Positions 51,868 through 58,959 of a stretch of 58,959 bases of DNA are shown here, in pieces. A program made the translations under genes and the position numbers. This stretch comes from Myxococcales bacterium SG8_38. Its GTDB lineage: Bacteria; Myxococcota_A; Polyangia; Polyangiales; Houyiibacteriaceae. The DNA is taken from the NCBI GenBank assembly GCA_001303415.1, contig LJTN01000012.1, forward strand, positions 1 to 58,959, given 5' to 3'. The notes under the pieces were generated by a model, which ran no database searches, was not told the origin of the DNA, and saw only the letters and a list, made by a program, of their open reading frames with translations. Each line of letters begins with the position of its first letter. Positions within the stretch are counted from its first letter, which is position 1.

Positions 51868-52130
51868 TGCAGATACGATTGGAGACCGGCGAGGAAGCCG
51901 AAGCGCAGGCGGTCGACGGTAGCGTCCTTACGCTCCACAGCCCCCGTGCGTTCGCGCCCGGCTCTCCGATTCGTTTCGTCGCGCGGCTCGAGCACGAGGA
52001 GCGGCACTTCGAGGGCCGCACCGTCGGAAGCAAGCGTATCGACGAACGTCGGTTCGAGGTGCGAATGCGGTTCGTGAGCTTGCGCCGCGCTGATCGAGAA
52101 GCGCTGGTGTCGTGCCTCGACCACGAATGA
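51864..52130 (+). CDS. Small PilZ-like domain protein
   Basis: An 88-residue protein. The pattern RLETGEEAEAQAVDGSVLTL, FAPGSPIRFVARLEHEE and FEGRTVGSKRIDERRFEVRM looks like the six-stranded core of a PilZ domain, the usual bacterial c-di-GMP receptor. However, I do not see the RxxxR and D/NxSxxG nucleotide-binding motifs, so it may be a non-binding PilZ variant. It overlaps smpB by four bases and converges on thrC with a nine-base gap. Confidence 0.6.
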   Translation: MMQIRLETGEEAEAQAVDGSVLTLHSPRAFAPGSPIRFVARLEHEERHFEGRTVGSKRIDERRFEVRMRFVSLRRADREALVSCLDHE

Positions 52131-52139
52131 CTGGCGCTG

Positions 52140-53486
52140 CTAGGTCGCGCGCGCAGCGCGGGCGTCGAGCTCCTTGAAGACGGACGCCTTGACCGCCTCG
52201 AAGTCGCTCGGGAGCTGGACGGGCCGGTTGGGGTGCTTGCTCTCGACGCCAGGGATTTCGTTTTCGTGGTAGCGAATCTTGAATTGCGTGAACTTGAGGC
52301 CGTTGGCCGTCGAGATCACCACCACCCGCTGTCCCGGCTCGATCGTCCCTCGGGCGCGAAGCTTCTCGAGGGCGGCGAGCGCGACACCGGTGTGGGGACA
52401 CGTGTAGCTACCCGCGCGGTCGGCGGCGGCGGATGCTTCTGCCAATTCCGACTCGGTGGCTTCCTCGACCACGCCGTCGAACGCTTCGATGGCTCGAATC
52501 GCCCGCCGCACGCTCACCGGGTTTCCGATGCGGATCGCGCTTGCCTCGGTATCGCCTGCGGTGATCGGCTCGAACTTGTCCCAGCCCGCCTTGTACGCCC
52601 TGTACAACGGGTTGGCTCGCTCGGCCTGAGCCAGGCAGATCCGCGGGCGCTTCGAAATCAGACCGAGCTGAAGCATCATGTCGAAGCCAGCTCCAAGGGC
52701 GGCGACATTACCGAGGTTGCCGCCTGGAATGATGACCCAGTCGGGGACCTCCCAGTCGAACTGCTGCACGACTTCAATCGCGACCGTCTTTTGCCCTTCG
52801 AGCCGAAGCGAGTTCATGGAGTTGGCGAGGTAGATTCCCTCCTCGGCGGCGAGCTTTTGGACGATGGCCATGCAGCCGTCGAAGTCCGTATCGAGCGCGC
52901 ACACCAACGCGCCATTGGCCAACGGCTGGACGAGCTGGGCGGTGGTGACCTTGCCCTTTGGCAGCAACACGACCGAAGGAATGCTCGCACACGCGCAATA
53001 TGCGGCGAGCGCCGCCGACGTATCTCCGGTCGAAGCGCAGGCAATCGCTCGAATCGGCTTCCCGTTCTCGATCATCTGCTTCACCGTGCTGACCAGCACG
53101 GTCATCCCCAAATCCTTGAATGACCCGGTGTGGCTGTTGCCGCAGTTCTTGATCCAGACGTCGTCGAGGCCGAGGCTCTTGCCGTAGCGCTCCGCCCAAA
53201 ACAAGTTCGTACCGCCTTCGGCCGTCGAGACGACGTTTTCGTCACGAAGCATGGGCTGAACCCATTCCTTCTTTCCCCAGACGCCGCTGCCGTAGGGCCA
53301 TTCCCGAGTCATCCAGCGCTGGTCGAACAGCTCGATCCACTCCGGTCCGCTTCGGTCCTTGAGGGCTTCGATGTCATGCCGGACCTCGAGGAGCTCCCCG
53401 CACTCGGGACACGAGTAAATTACCTGGTCGAGGGAGTAGGTGCCCTTGCAGCCGGCGACGCAGCGAAATGAAGCGCGGTAGCTCAT
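52140..53486 (-). CDS. thrC: Threonine synthase
   Basis: PLP-dependent conversion of O-phosphohomoserine to threonine. It has 448 residues. A zinc ribbon opens the protein ([12 protein letters not shown] and [15 protein letters not shown]), which marks the class with an N-terminal Cys4 motif. The PLP Lys is in [18 protein letters not shown], the phosphate loop in [17 protein letters not shown], and [17 protein letters not shown] is also typical. The ATG is 10 bases after a TATACT -10, and no Shine-Dalgarno is seen, so the mRNA may be nearly leaderless. It is not next to other threonine genes. Confidence 0.96.
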   Translation of the reverse strand: MSYRASFRCVAGCKGTYSLDQVIYSCPECGELLEVRHDIEALKDRSGPEWIELFDQRWMTREWPYGSGVWGKKEWVQPMLRDENVVSTAEGGTNLFWAERYGKSLGLDDVWIKNCGNSHTGSFKDLGMTVLVSTVKQMIENGKPIRAIACASTGDTSAALAAYCACASIPSVVLLPKGKVTTAQLVQPLANGALVCALDTDFDGCMAIVQKLAAEEGIYLANSMNSLRLEGQKTVAIEVVQQFDWEVPDWVIIPGGNLGNVAALGAGFDMMLQLGLISKRPRICLAQAERANPLYRAYKAGWDKFEPITAGDTEASAIRIGNPVSVRRAIRAIEAFDGVVEEATESELAEASAAADRAGSYTCPHTGVALAALEKLRARGTIEPGQRVVVISTANGLKFTQFKIRYHENEIPGVESKHPNRPVQLPSDFEAVKASVFKELDARAARAT

Positions 53487-53496
53487 CAGAAATCCC

Positions 53497-53502
53497 AGTA
53501 TA
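53497..53502 (-). promoter_or_regulatory. -10 element before thrC
   Basis: TATACT (5 of 6) on the minus strand ends 10 bases before the thrC ATG, so the leader would be only about four bases. A TTGACG lies just upstream but too close (7 bases) to be the -35; the proper -35 position has no match. Confidence 0.4.
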
Positions 53503-53538
53503 GAAGGTTCGTCAAGCAGCGCACCTCGCCTGACCCGA

Positions 53539-54921
53539 CTACGCCCCTTTCTTCTGCTGCGGCTCGGGGACCAACGAGAAAGCGGGCGAGCTGGGGCTGC
53601 GGGCGAGCTCCTCGAGGTGGGCCACCACGGCAGGGTGTTTCGCGACCAGCTCTTCGAAGCGCCGCGCCGAAAGGCGCAAGACCAGCACGTCCGAAACCGC
53701 CTTGACCGTGATGGCCGAGGGCTCGCGCGTGAGCATCGAGTGTTGACCGAGCGCCCGGCCGAGCTTGAGTCGACCCACCTCTTCGCCCCCAGGTCCCATC
53801 GCGATCAGCTTCCCGATCATTGGAATGTAGAGACCGTCCGCCCGCTTGCCAGCTTCGAGAATGATCGTGTCCTTGTCGGCGCGCCTCACCTCGAACATCG
53901 CTGCCAAGTCCCGTCGCGCGTGGTTGTGGAAGCCCACGAACATCGGCGAGGTCCGCACCAAGGTTGCGACCAGGCGACGGCCGAGAATCTCCAGCAAGAC
54001 GTCGCCCAACGGGGGATGCTCGGCGACGAGACGGTCGAGCAGCAGCTTGCTGATGCGCAATGCGCGGCCTTCGGTCCGCGCAGTCACGTCCCCTTGGTAG
54101 GCGACCTGATCGAGAAGGCAGGAGATGCCCACCACGTCTCCTTCCGACAACACCAAAGCGTGTTGGTCGCCGGGACGGATTAGCTGCACGCTTCCTTCGA
54201 CGAGGATGTACAGCGCATCCGCGGTGGTGCCACGCTGGATGAGGTTGTCACCAGGGTTTAGGTCCACCAAACGCGACTCCCTCAGAAGGCGGGCGAGAAT
54301 GGGCCGGGGCACCTCGGCAAAGAGCGGCATCGAAGGAAGCTGGGCGAGCTGCTCCGCCGTCGGGACGTCTTCGGCATCGTCGCCCTCCCATCGGCGGTCA
54401 TCGACCTCGGCTTCCGAAATCTCCAGCTCGAGCGAGAGATTGCTCGCGGTCGGTGGCATGGTGAATCGAAGCAGGTCCGGCTCCGCGGAACGGTCGGCGA
54501 CCAGGGGGATTGCGTCGGCGCTGATTCGCCTCGGTGGCGTCCCCCAATCCTCGTAGTCGGAATCGGCGGTGACGAAGCCCGACCTCGAGGAGCGGTGCAG
54601 CCTGCGGGCCGCTTCTGGGCTGATGCGCTCCAGCACGTCGATACGCTGCGGATCGATGCCGATCACCACCTTGGCCATCGCTGCTGCCCGCGCAACGAAC
54701 CCCTGCTGGGCATAAAGCTCGACGGCGCGCTCGTAAGAACGGAGTGCGTCCCCGTAACGTCCAAGACGTTTCAGCAGATCGCCTCGACGATGCGGCCACC
54801 GCGGCTCGGTGGGCTCGAGGTGCTCGAGCGCTTCATAGTGCGTGAGCGCTTCGTTGAAACGCTCCCTGAGAAGGGCTTTTTGGAGCTTGTCGCGAAGGTT
54901 TCGGCTACGGCTACCGGCCAT
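53539..54921 (-). CDS. TPR protein with two cyclic-nucleotide-binding-type domains
   Basis: A 460-residue protein of unusual build. An N-terminal TPR-like segment (residues 12-95, with [19 protein letters not shown] and [20 protein letters not shown]) is followed by a linker of about 100 residues, then two CNB/CRP-type domains: residues 195-310 ([20 protein letters not shown] to the LEILGRRL helix) and 320-440 ([20 protein letters not shown]). No helix-turn-helix is seen, so it is not a CRP-type regulator and may be an assembly or signalling adaptor. Divergent from the AarF-type kinase. A myxobacterial-type layout in my experience. Confidence 0.82.
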   Translation of the reverse strand: MAGSRSRNLRDKLQKALLRERFNEALTHYEALEHLEPTEPRWPHRRGDLLKRLGRYGDALRSYERAVELYAQQGFVARAAAMAKVVIGIDPQRIDVLERISPEAARRLHRSSRSGFVTADSDYEDWGTPPRRISADAIPLVADRSAEPDLLRFTMPPTASNLSLELEISEAEVDDRRWEGDDAEDVPTAEQLAQLPSMPLFAEVPRPILARLLRESRLVDLNPGDNLIQRGTTADALYILVEGSVQLIRPGDQHALVLSEGDVVGISCLLDQVAYQGDVTARTEGRALRISKLLLDRLVAEHPPLGDVLLEILGRRLVATLVRTSPMFVGFHNHARRDLAAMFEVRRADKDTIILEAGKRADGLYIPMIGKLIAMGPGGEEVGRLKLGRALGQHSMLTREPSAITVKAVSDVLVLRLSARRFEELVAKHPAVVAHLEELARSPSSPAFSLVPEPQQKKGA

Positions 54922-54983
54922 GGGCTGCCAACCTTATACCGTTTGGGAGCCTTCTCCAACGCGATAGGACTTTCGCCGAGGGC

Positions 54984-54992
54984 TGCTATGCT
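54984..54992 (+). promoter_or_regulatory. Extended -10 element before the AarF-type gene
   Basis: TGCTATGCT fits an extended -10 (4 of 6 in the hexamer plus TG) and ends 18 bases before the ATG at 55011. It repeats the TGCTATnC pattern seen before ugd and ppk2. No -35 is clear. Confidence 0.4.
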
Positions 54993-55010
54993 CCTGCCTC
55001 TACCAATCGA

Positions 55011-56447
55011 ATGAGCCTCTTCATCCGCCTCGTCCGCGCCCAACTCACCTTTGGCGTCATTTTCGTCAGCTACATGCTGCACCTAGCCCTGCTGAAGGTC
55101 TTCCGGCGCTGGCGCGTCGATCCGGCCACTGGGCGGGAGGAGCCGGTCCTACCGGGGTGGCTCAGCCGCCGTCAGGCGAGGGTCGACGAGAAGAACTCGA
55201 AACGCCTTCTCGAGGGCATGCTCAAGCTGCGAGGCGTCTACATCAAGCTCGGGCAGGTGCTCTCGATCATGGGGGGATTCCTTCCCCCGGTGTACATCAA
55301 GCGATTGGAGACTCTCCAAGACGCTGTGCCGCCGCACCCCATCGACGAGATCGAGGAAGCTTTCGTCCGGAGCCTCGGCGCGCGGCCGGAAGCGTTCTTC
55401 GAGCGCATCGATCGTGAGCCCGTGGCCGCCGCCTCGCTCGGCCAGGTGCACGTCGCGTACATGGACGGCCGCAAGATGGCCGTGAAGGTGCTCTACCCCG
55501 GTATCCGGGACGTGGTTCGGACCGACATGCGGGTGATCAAGCTCATGGTCCGCATCTACAAGTGGTTCGTTCCTGTCCAGAACATCGAGGCGGTGCACGA
55601 GTCGCTCGTGGATTTGCTCCGACGGGAGACCGACTACATCCACGAGGCGGAGTGCATGCGCCGCATGTCCGCAAACTTCGCGAACGACGATCACATCTTG
55701 TTTCCCGAGGTCATCGAATCGGTCACGACGCGTGACGTGCTCACCATGACCTTCATGGAGGGCATCAAGATCACGCGTCTCGACGAGATTCGGGGACGCG
55801 GCGTCGACCTGCACAAGCTCGCCGAGCGGCTCGTCAAGAGCTTCTACAGGCAGGTATTCGTAGACCGGTTCTTCCACGCAGACCCGCACCCGGGCAACTT
55901 CCTGGTACAACCGATCGCAGGCTCCGATGACGCGCGAATCGTGGTGCTCGATTTCGGGGCAATCAGCGAGGTCGATGACAAGACCGTATTCGGGATGGTC
56001 GACGTCCTGCGCGGCTTTTTCGAGCAGAACGACGAGCTCGTCCTCCGGGGCATCGAAGACATCGGATTTGTGGCGGAGGACGGGGATCGCAAGCTGCTCG
56101 AGCAAACGGTCAAAAAGTACTTCAAGAAGCTGCTCAAGCTCGAGGCACGGACTCCCAAGGCCTTCATGACCGCCAGCTCGAAAGAGCTCGAGGCGTTCGC
56201 CGACCCCGGCGTGGAGCGTCGCGAGCTACGCGTTCTCATGCGCTCGGTGCACTATCCGGACGGATGGTTCTACGTCGAACGCGCCTCGGTGATGATGTTT
56301 TGGCTGGCAGGACAAATCGCACCCGATCTCGATCAGGTTCAGGTCGGATTCCCGTATGTCCTGCCGCTTCTCAGCCAAAGGCTCGCCTCCAAACGCCCGT
56401 CCCGTCCGTCGGAAGGCGAGACGCGGCCAACCGCCACCGGTGGGTAG
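55011..56447 (+). CDS. ABC1/AarF/UbiB family atypical kinase
   Basis: An atypical protein-kinase-like ATPase of the UbiB/ADCK family, linked to quinone or other isoprenoid lipid handling. It has 478 residues. The KxGQ motif is YIKLGQVLS near residue 82; the Ala-rich loop is AAASLGQVH; MAVKVLYPGI has the ATP Lys; the catalytic loop is FFHADPHPGNFLV and the metal loop VLDFGAISEV. An N-terminal hydrophobic stretch could be membrane-associated. No ubiquinone or menaquinone gene is next to it. ruvX overlaps its stop. Confidence 0.93.
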   Translation: MSLFIRLVRAQLTFGVIFVSYMLHLALLKVFRRWRVDPATGREEPVLPGWLSRRQARVDEKNSKRLLEGMLKLRGVYIKLGQVLSIMGGFLPPVYIKRLETLQDAVPPHPIDEIEEAFVRSLGARPEAFFERIDREPVAAASLGQVHVAYMDGRKMAVKVLYPGIRDVVRTDMRVIKLMVRIYKWFVPVQNIEAVHESLVDLLRRETDYIHEAECMRRMSANFANDDHILFPEVIESVTTRDVLTMTFMEGIKITRLDEIRGRGVDLHKLAERLVKSFYRQVFVDRFFHADPHPGNFLVQPIAGSDDARIVVLDFGAISEVDDKTVFGMVDVLRGFFEQNDELVLRGIEDIGFVAEDGDRKLLEQTVKKYFKKLLKLEARTPKAFMTASSKELEAFADPGVERRELRVLMRSVHYPDGWFYVERASVMMFWLAGQIAPDLDQVQVGFPYVLPLLSQRLASKRPSRPSEGETRPTATGG

Positions 56448-56895
56448 ATTGGGTCGCATCGTTGGCATCGACCCGGGGGAGGCCCGAATCGGTATCGCGG
56501 TTTCCGACGAGGACGGCTCGATCGCGTTCCCCCGCGCCACGGTCACGGCCCGAGGCGGCCACGAGGAGGCCGCCCGCAGGGTCCGCGAGGCGCTGGCGGG
56601 AGAGGAAATTGCGATCGTCGTGGTTGGGCTGCCTTTGCGCCTCGATGGAACCGAAGGCGAGGCCGCGCGCCGCGCCAGGGTCTTCGGCGCCACGCTCGGC
56701 AAGACGCTTGGCGTCGAGGTCGTCTACTGGGACGAGAGGCTCACGACGGCCGCGGCGGAGCGTTCGCTGCGAGAAATGGGCAGGCGGGGCCGAAAGCAAC
56801 GCGAGGTCGTCGACCAATCCGCGGCAGCCCTCTTGCTTCAGGGCTATCTCGAAGCCAAAAGTGGGGAGAAGTGGAAGGACCCGGTCAACGGATAA
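56440..56895 (+). CDS. ruvX: RuvX/YqgF RNase H-like nuclease
   Basis: A Holliday-junction resolvase-like or pre-16S rRNA nuclease of the YqgF family, 151 residues. RIVGIDPGEARIGIAVSDED has the first catalytic Asp, VVVGLPLRLDGTEGEAARRA the Gly-rich loop, VVYWDERLTTAAAERSLREM the second acidic residue, and VVDQSAAALLLQGYLE the third Asp. The start is GTG 56440 or TTG 56449, both overlapping the AarF-type stop. mltG overlaps its end by 25 bases, giving the well-known ruvX-mltG pairing. Confidence 0.94.
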   Translation: MGRLGRIVGIDPGEARIGIAVSDEDGSIAFPRATVTARGGHEEAARRVREALAGEEIAIVVVGLPLRLDGTEGEAARRARVFGATLGKTLGVEVVYWDERLTTAAAERSLREMGRRGRKQREVVDQSAAALLLQGYLEAKSGEKWKDPVNG

Positions 56896-57986
56896 CTCTG
56901 GGGAGTGATCTAGGACGAACTGCGGCCCGTGGGCTGAGCCTCGCGACGTTGTTGGCCGTGCTCGGCTTGTTGGGCGGGCTCGGCTGGCTGCTGGTCATCT
57001 ATCCGGACACCGAGGGTCCCCCAGCTGCTGAGACCGAGGAAGTCGTCGTCGAGATCCCGGAAGGCACGACGCTACGTAAGCTCGCCACGCAGCTCGAGGA
57101 ACGCGGGGTGATCCGCGATGCCCGCGTGTGGTCGCTCTACATGCGAATGCGAGGCCTCGACCGGTTTCTGCGCCAGGGCAAAGTTCGTTTTCCCATTCCC
57201 ATGACGCCCGAAACCGCGGCGCGGCACGCGACGACACGTCTCGGGCGCATTCAGGTGCGCCTATTGATTCCGGAAGGGTTCACGCGTTTCGAGATCGCTG
57301 AGCGCCTCGAGGAGTATGGTGTCTGCTCGGCTGCCGGCTTCTTGGAGGCGACTGAGGATCGCTCGCTCCTGGCTAGCTACGGTGTCGAGGCGAACGACGC
57401 CGAGGGCTACTTGTTCCCCGACACCTACGAGTTCGACGATCAGACCAAGCCGCGACGGGTCGTAGAGCGCATGCTCGCCAACTGGGTTCGCAAATACGAA
57501 GAGATCCAGCAGAAGCACGCCAGGGAGCTGGCCGGCCTGAAGGGATGGACGACGCAGGACATCATCACGCTTGCATCGATCGTCGAAAAGGAAGCCGCCG
57601 TGCCTTCCGAACGCGCCCGCATTGCGGGGGTTTTTTGGAACCGTCTTCGATCCAAGCGCTTTCTTCCGTACAAGCGGCTGCAGGCCGATCCGACGGTTCA
57701 GTACGGCTGTGTCGCGGTGCCCGAGGCTGCTTCGTCTTGCGAGAGCTACGACGGCCGCATCACGCGAGCGATGTTGGATGATCCGGAAAATCCATACAAC
57801 ACGTATCGGCATTCCGGTTTGCCACCCGGACCGATCAGCAACCCGGGCAAGGCCGCGATCGTTGCGACCATCGCCCCGGAGCAACATAACTTCTACTATT
57901 TCGTCGCGCAGGGCGAGGGGCGCCATCACTTCAGCGCGACCTTGCGGCAACACAACATCGCCATTCGAGCCAACGCCGAGCCATGA
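56871..57986 (+). CDS. mltG: Endolytic murein transglycosylase MltG
   Basis: Membrane-bound lytic transglycosylase that cuts nascent peptidoglycan and limits glycan length. It has 371 residues. One N-terminal membrane helix (LSLATLLAVLGLLGGLGWLL), a LysM-like subdomain (VEIPEGTTLRKLATQLEERG), then the YceG catalytic domain with EGYLFPDTYEF, TLASIVEKEAAVPSERARIA (catalytic Glu in EKEA), LQADPTVQYG and GLPPGPISNPGKAAI. The start is a GTG within the end of ruvX. Its stop overlaps the DUF72 start (ATGA). Confidence 0.96.
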   Translation: MEGPGQRITLGSDLGRTAARGLSLATLLAVLGLLGGLGWLLVIYPDTEGPPAAETEEVVVEIPEGTTLRKLATQLEERGVIRDARVWSLYMRMRGLDRFLRQGKVRFPIPMTPETAARHATTRLGRIQVRLLIPEGFTRFEIAERLEEYGVCSAAGFLEATEDRSLLASYGVEANDAEGYLFPDTYEFDDQTKPRRVVERMLANWVRKYEEIQQKHARELAGLKGWTTQDIITLASIVEKEAAVPSERARIAGVFWNRLRSKRFLPYKRLQADPTVQYGCVAVPEAASSCESYDGRITRAMLDDPENPYNTYRHSGLPPGPISNPGKAAIVATIAPEQHNFYYFVAQGEGRHHFSATLRQHNIAIRANAEP

Positions 57987-58959
57987 CGAGCGGACGTCGA
58001 CGCTCGAGCGCGCTTTTCGGCGAGGAGGAGCGGCAGCTCGGCCTCTTCGAGGACCGTGACCACGATGCGCCCGATGCAGCGGAGCAGATGCAACGCGACC
58101 TGCAGGCGATTCGAAAACGTCTTTCTCCGAAGCTTCGGCTTGGAACTTCCAGTTGGACGTTTCCCGGATGGGCAGGCCTCGTCTACCATCGCCGCTATTC
58201 GAGTCAGCGCGCCTTCCTCCGAGAGTCGTTGGCCGAGTATGCCATGCACCCGCTCATGCGAACGGTGGGGATCGATCGAGGATACTACACACCAGTGCCC
58301 CTAGAAGACCTCGCACTCTACGCGAGCCAGCTACCCGCCGACTTCCGGGCGGCCATCAAGATATGGCAACGCGTCACCATGCCAGGGTACCCTCGGCATC
58401 CACGCTACGGAGCCGATGCCGGGAAGCAGAACCCAGATTTTCTGAATGCCGAGCTCTTCGCCAGCGCCGTGAACGAGCCGGTGCGAGCTGCATTCGGCAA
58501 GCACATGGGGCCGTGGATACTCGAGGTCGCGCCTTCGCCACATCCGATCGACCCGTCTTGGTTGTGTGAGAAGCTGGACGCGTTCTTGGAACGAGCTCCA
58601 GGGGACTTCCCGTTCGCGGTCGAGCTGCGCGATCGCAAGCTCCTGTCGAGCGAGTATGCTCGGATACTCCGCAAGCGCGGCGCCTCTCACGTGTTCAACT
58701 ACTGGTCGCGCATGCCGGCGCTCGCCGATCAGATGCGATTCGAGGGGTTGCTCGAGGGGACGGTCCTCGTCGTGAGGCTGCTGTTGCCACCCGGCACGCG
58801 ATATGCGGAGCTAAAGGAAGCCTATGCCCCGTTCGACCGGCTCGTCGCGCCCCAACCGGAAATGCGACAGGACGCTGTTCGCTTGATCCGCGCGGCGCTC
58901 GAGCGGGACATGGAGGCTTATGTCCTAGTCAACAACAAGGCCGAGGGCTCCTCTCCCTG
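57983..58959 (+). CDS. DUF72 family protein, 3' end cut
   Basis: A TIM-barrel-like protein of the DUF72 (YecE) family; 325 residues are visible, and the frame is open to the end of the window. Diagnostic parts: LGTSSWTFPGWAGLVYHRRY near residue 52 (GTSSW.pGW motif), VGIDRGYYTPVPLEDL, FRAAIKIWQRVTMPGYP and FPFAVELRDRKL. The first 45 residues are charged and not part of the domain. The function of the family is unknown. The start ATG overlaps the mltG stop by four bases. Confidence 0.88.
   Translation, partial: MTSGRRRSSALFGEEERQLGLFEDRDHDAPDAAEQMQRDLQAIRKRLSPKLRLGTSSWTFPGWAGLVYHRRYSSQRAFLRESLAEYAMHPLMRTVGIDRGYYTPVPLEDLALYASQLPADFRAAIKIWQRVTMPGYPRHPRYGADAGKQNPDFLNAELFASAVNEPVRAAFGKHMGPWILEVAPSPHPIDPSWLCEKLDAFLERAPGDFPFAVELRDRKLLSSEYARILRKRGASHVFNYWSRMPALADQMRFEGLLEGTVLVVRLLLPPGTRYAELKEAYAPFDRLVAPQPEMRQDAVRLIRAALERDMEAYVLVNNKAEGSSP

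Noticed and set aside
1-58959. Mobile elements, prophage, CRISPR, toxin-antitoxin or restriction islands
   Set aside because: No transposase, integrase, phage gene, regular short repeats or defence gene was seen; base composition is fairly even apart from the short AT-rich operator at 44758-44801.

Overview
The window is a gene-dense, high-GC chromosomal segment with about 57 protein genes and two tRNAs. I see no insertion sequence, prophage, CRISPR array or rRNA. The best guess for the source is a myxobacterium (Myxococcota). The reasons are a lipoprotein built from myxobacterial-type Cys-rich (DUF4215) repeats around a fibro-slime domain, many GTG/TTG starts, many lipoproteins, and a TPR plus cyclic-nucleotide-binding-type regulator. 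Species cannot be read from the sequence.

Layout. 1-5143: methylmalonyl-CoA mutase small (cut by the window edge) and large subunits and the chaperone MeaB, joined by 4-base overlaps. 5130-12358: AI-2E-type permease, RNase D with an M74 murein endopeptidase, a NifU-like/nitroreductase pair, a crotonase, two YbjQ-family proteins and a metallo-beta-lactamase-fold enzyme. 12371-18462: a GT39-like membrane glycosyltransferase, UDP-glucose dehydrogenase, an SRAP (YedK) protein, a 2TM protein and an acyl-CoA dehydrogenase. 18663-24444: two outer-membrane beta-barrel candidates, a YceI lipoprotein, a DUF3556 membrane protein, PPK2 and a DUF6279-like lipoprotein. 24481-37133: a lipid/isoprenoid-flavoured block with a sulfatase divergent from a sulfotransferase, a phytoene-desaturase-like oxidoreductase, DUF1523, a geranylgeranyl-reductase-like enzyme, a trans-acting enoyl-reductase-like protein, the DUF4215/fibro-slime lipoprotein, a CrtC/AttH-like (DUF7064) protein and a cholesterol-oxidase-like GMC enzyme. 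37913-38186: tRNA-Glu and tRNA-Lys with promoter and terminator.

38189-44801 (minus strand): a small membrane protein, a TetR regulator, dnaE, a MutH-family endonuclease and an alpha/beta hydrolase, closely spaced. A MutH with an intact D-E-K active site 11 bases behind the replicative polymerase gene is the most unusual thing seen here. 44916-58959 is mostly housekeeping: an RRM protein, prepilin peptidase, proB-proA-rsfS-rlmH-comF-like-lipoprotein-smpB-PilZ, thrC, a TPR/CNB protein, an AarF/UbiB kinase, ruvX, mltG and a DUF72 protein cut by the window end.

Many adjacent genes overlap by 4 bases (ATGA or GTGA), which points to translationally coupled operons. Several start codons lie only 6-10 bases after a recognisable -10 element, so part of this genome may use leaderless mRNAs. 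All functional calls come from reading motifs by eye. No database search was run.
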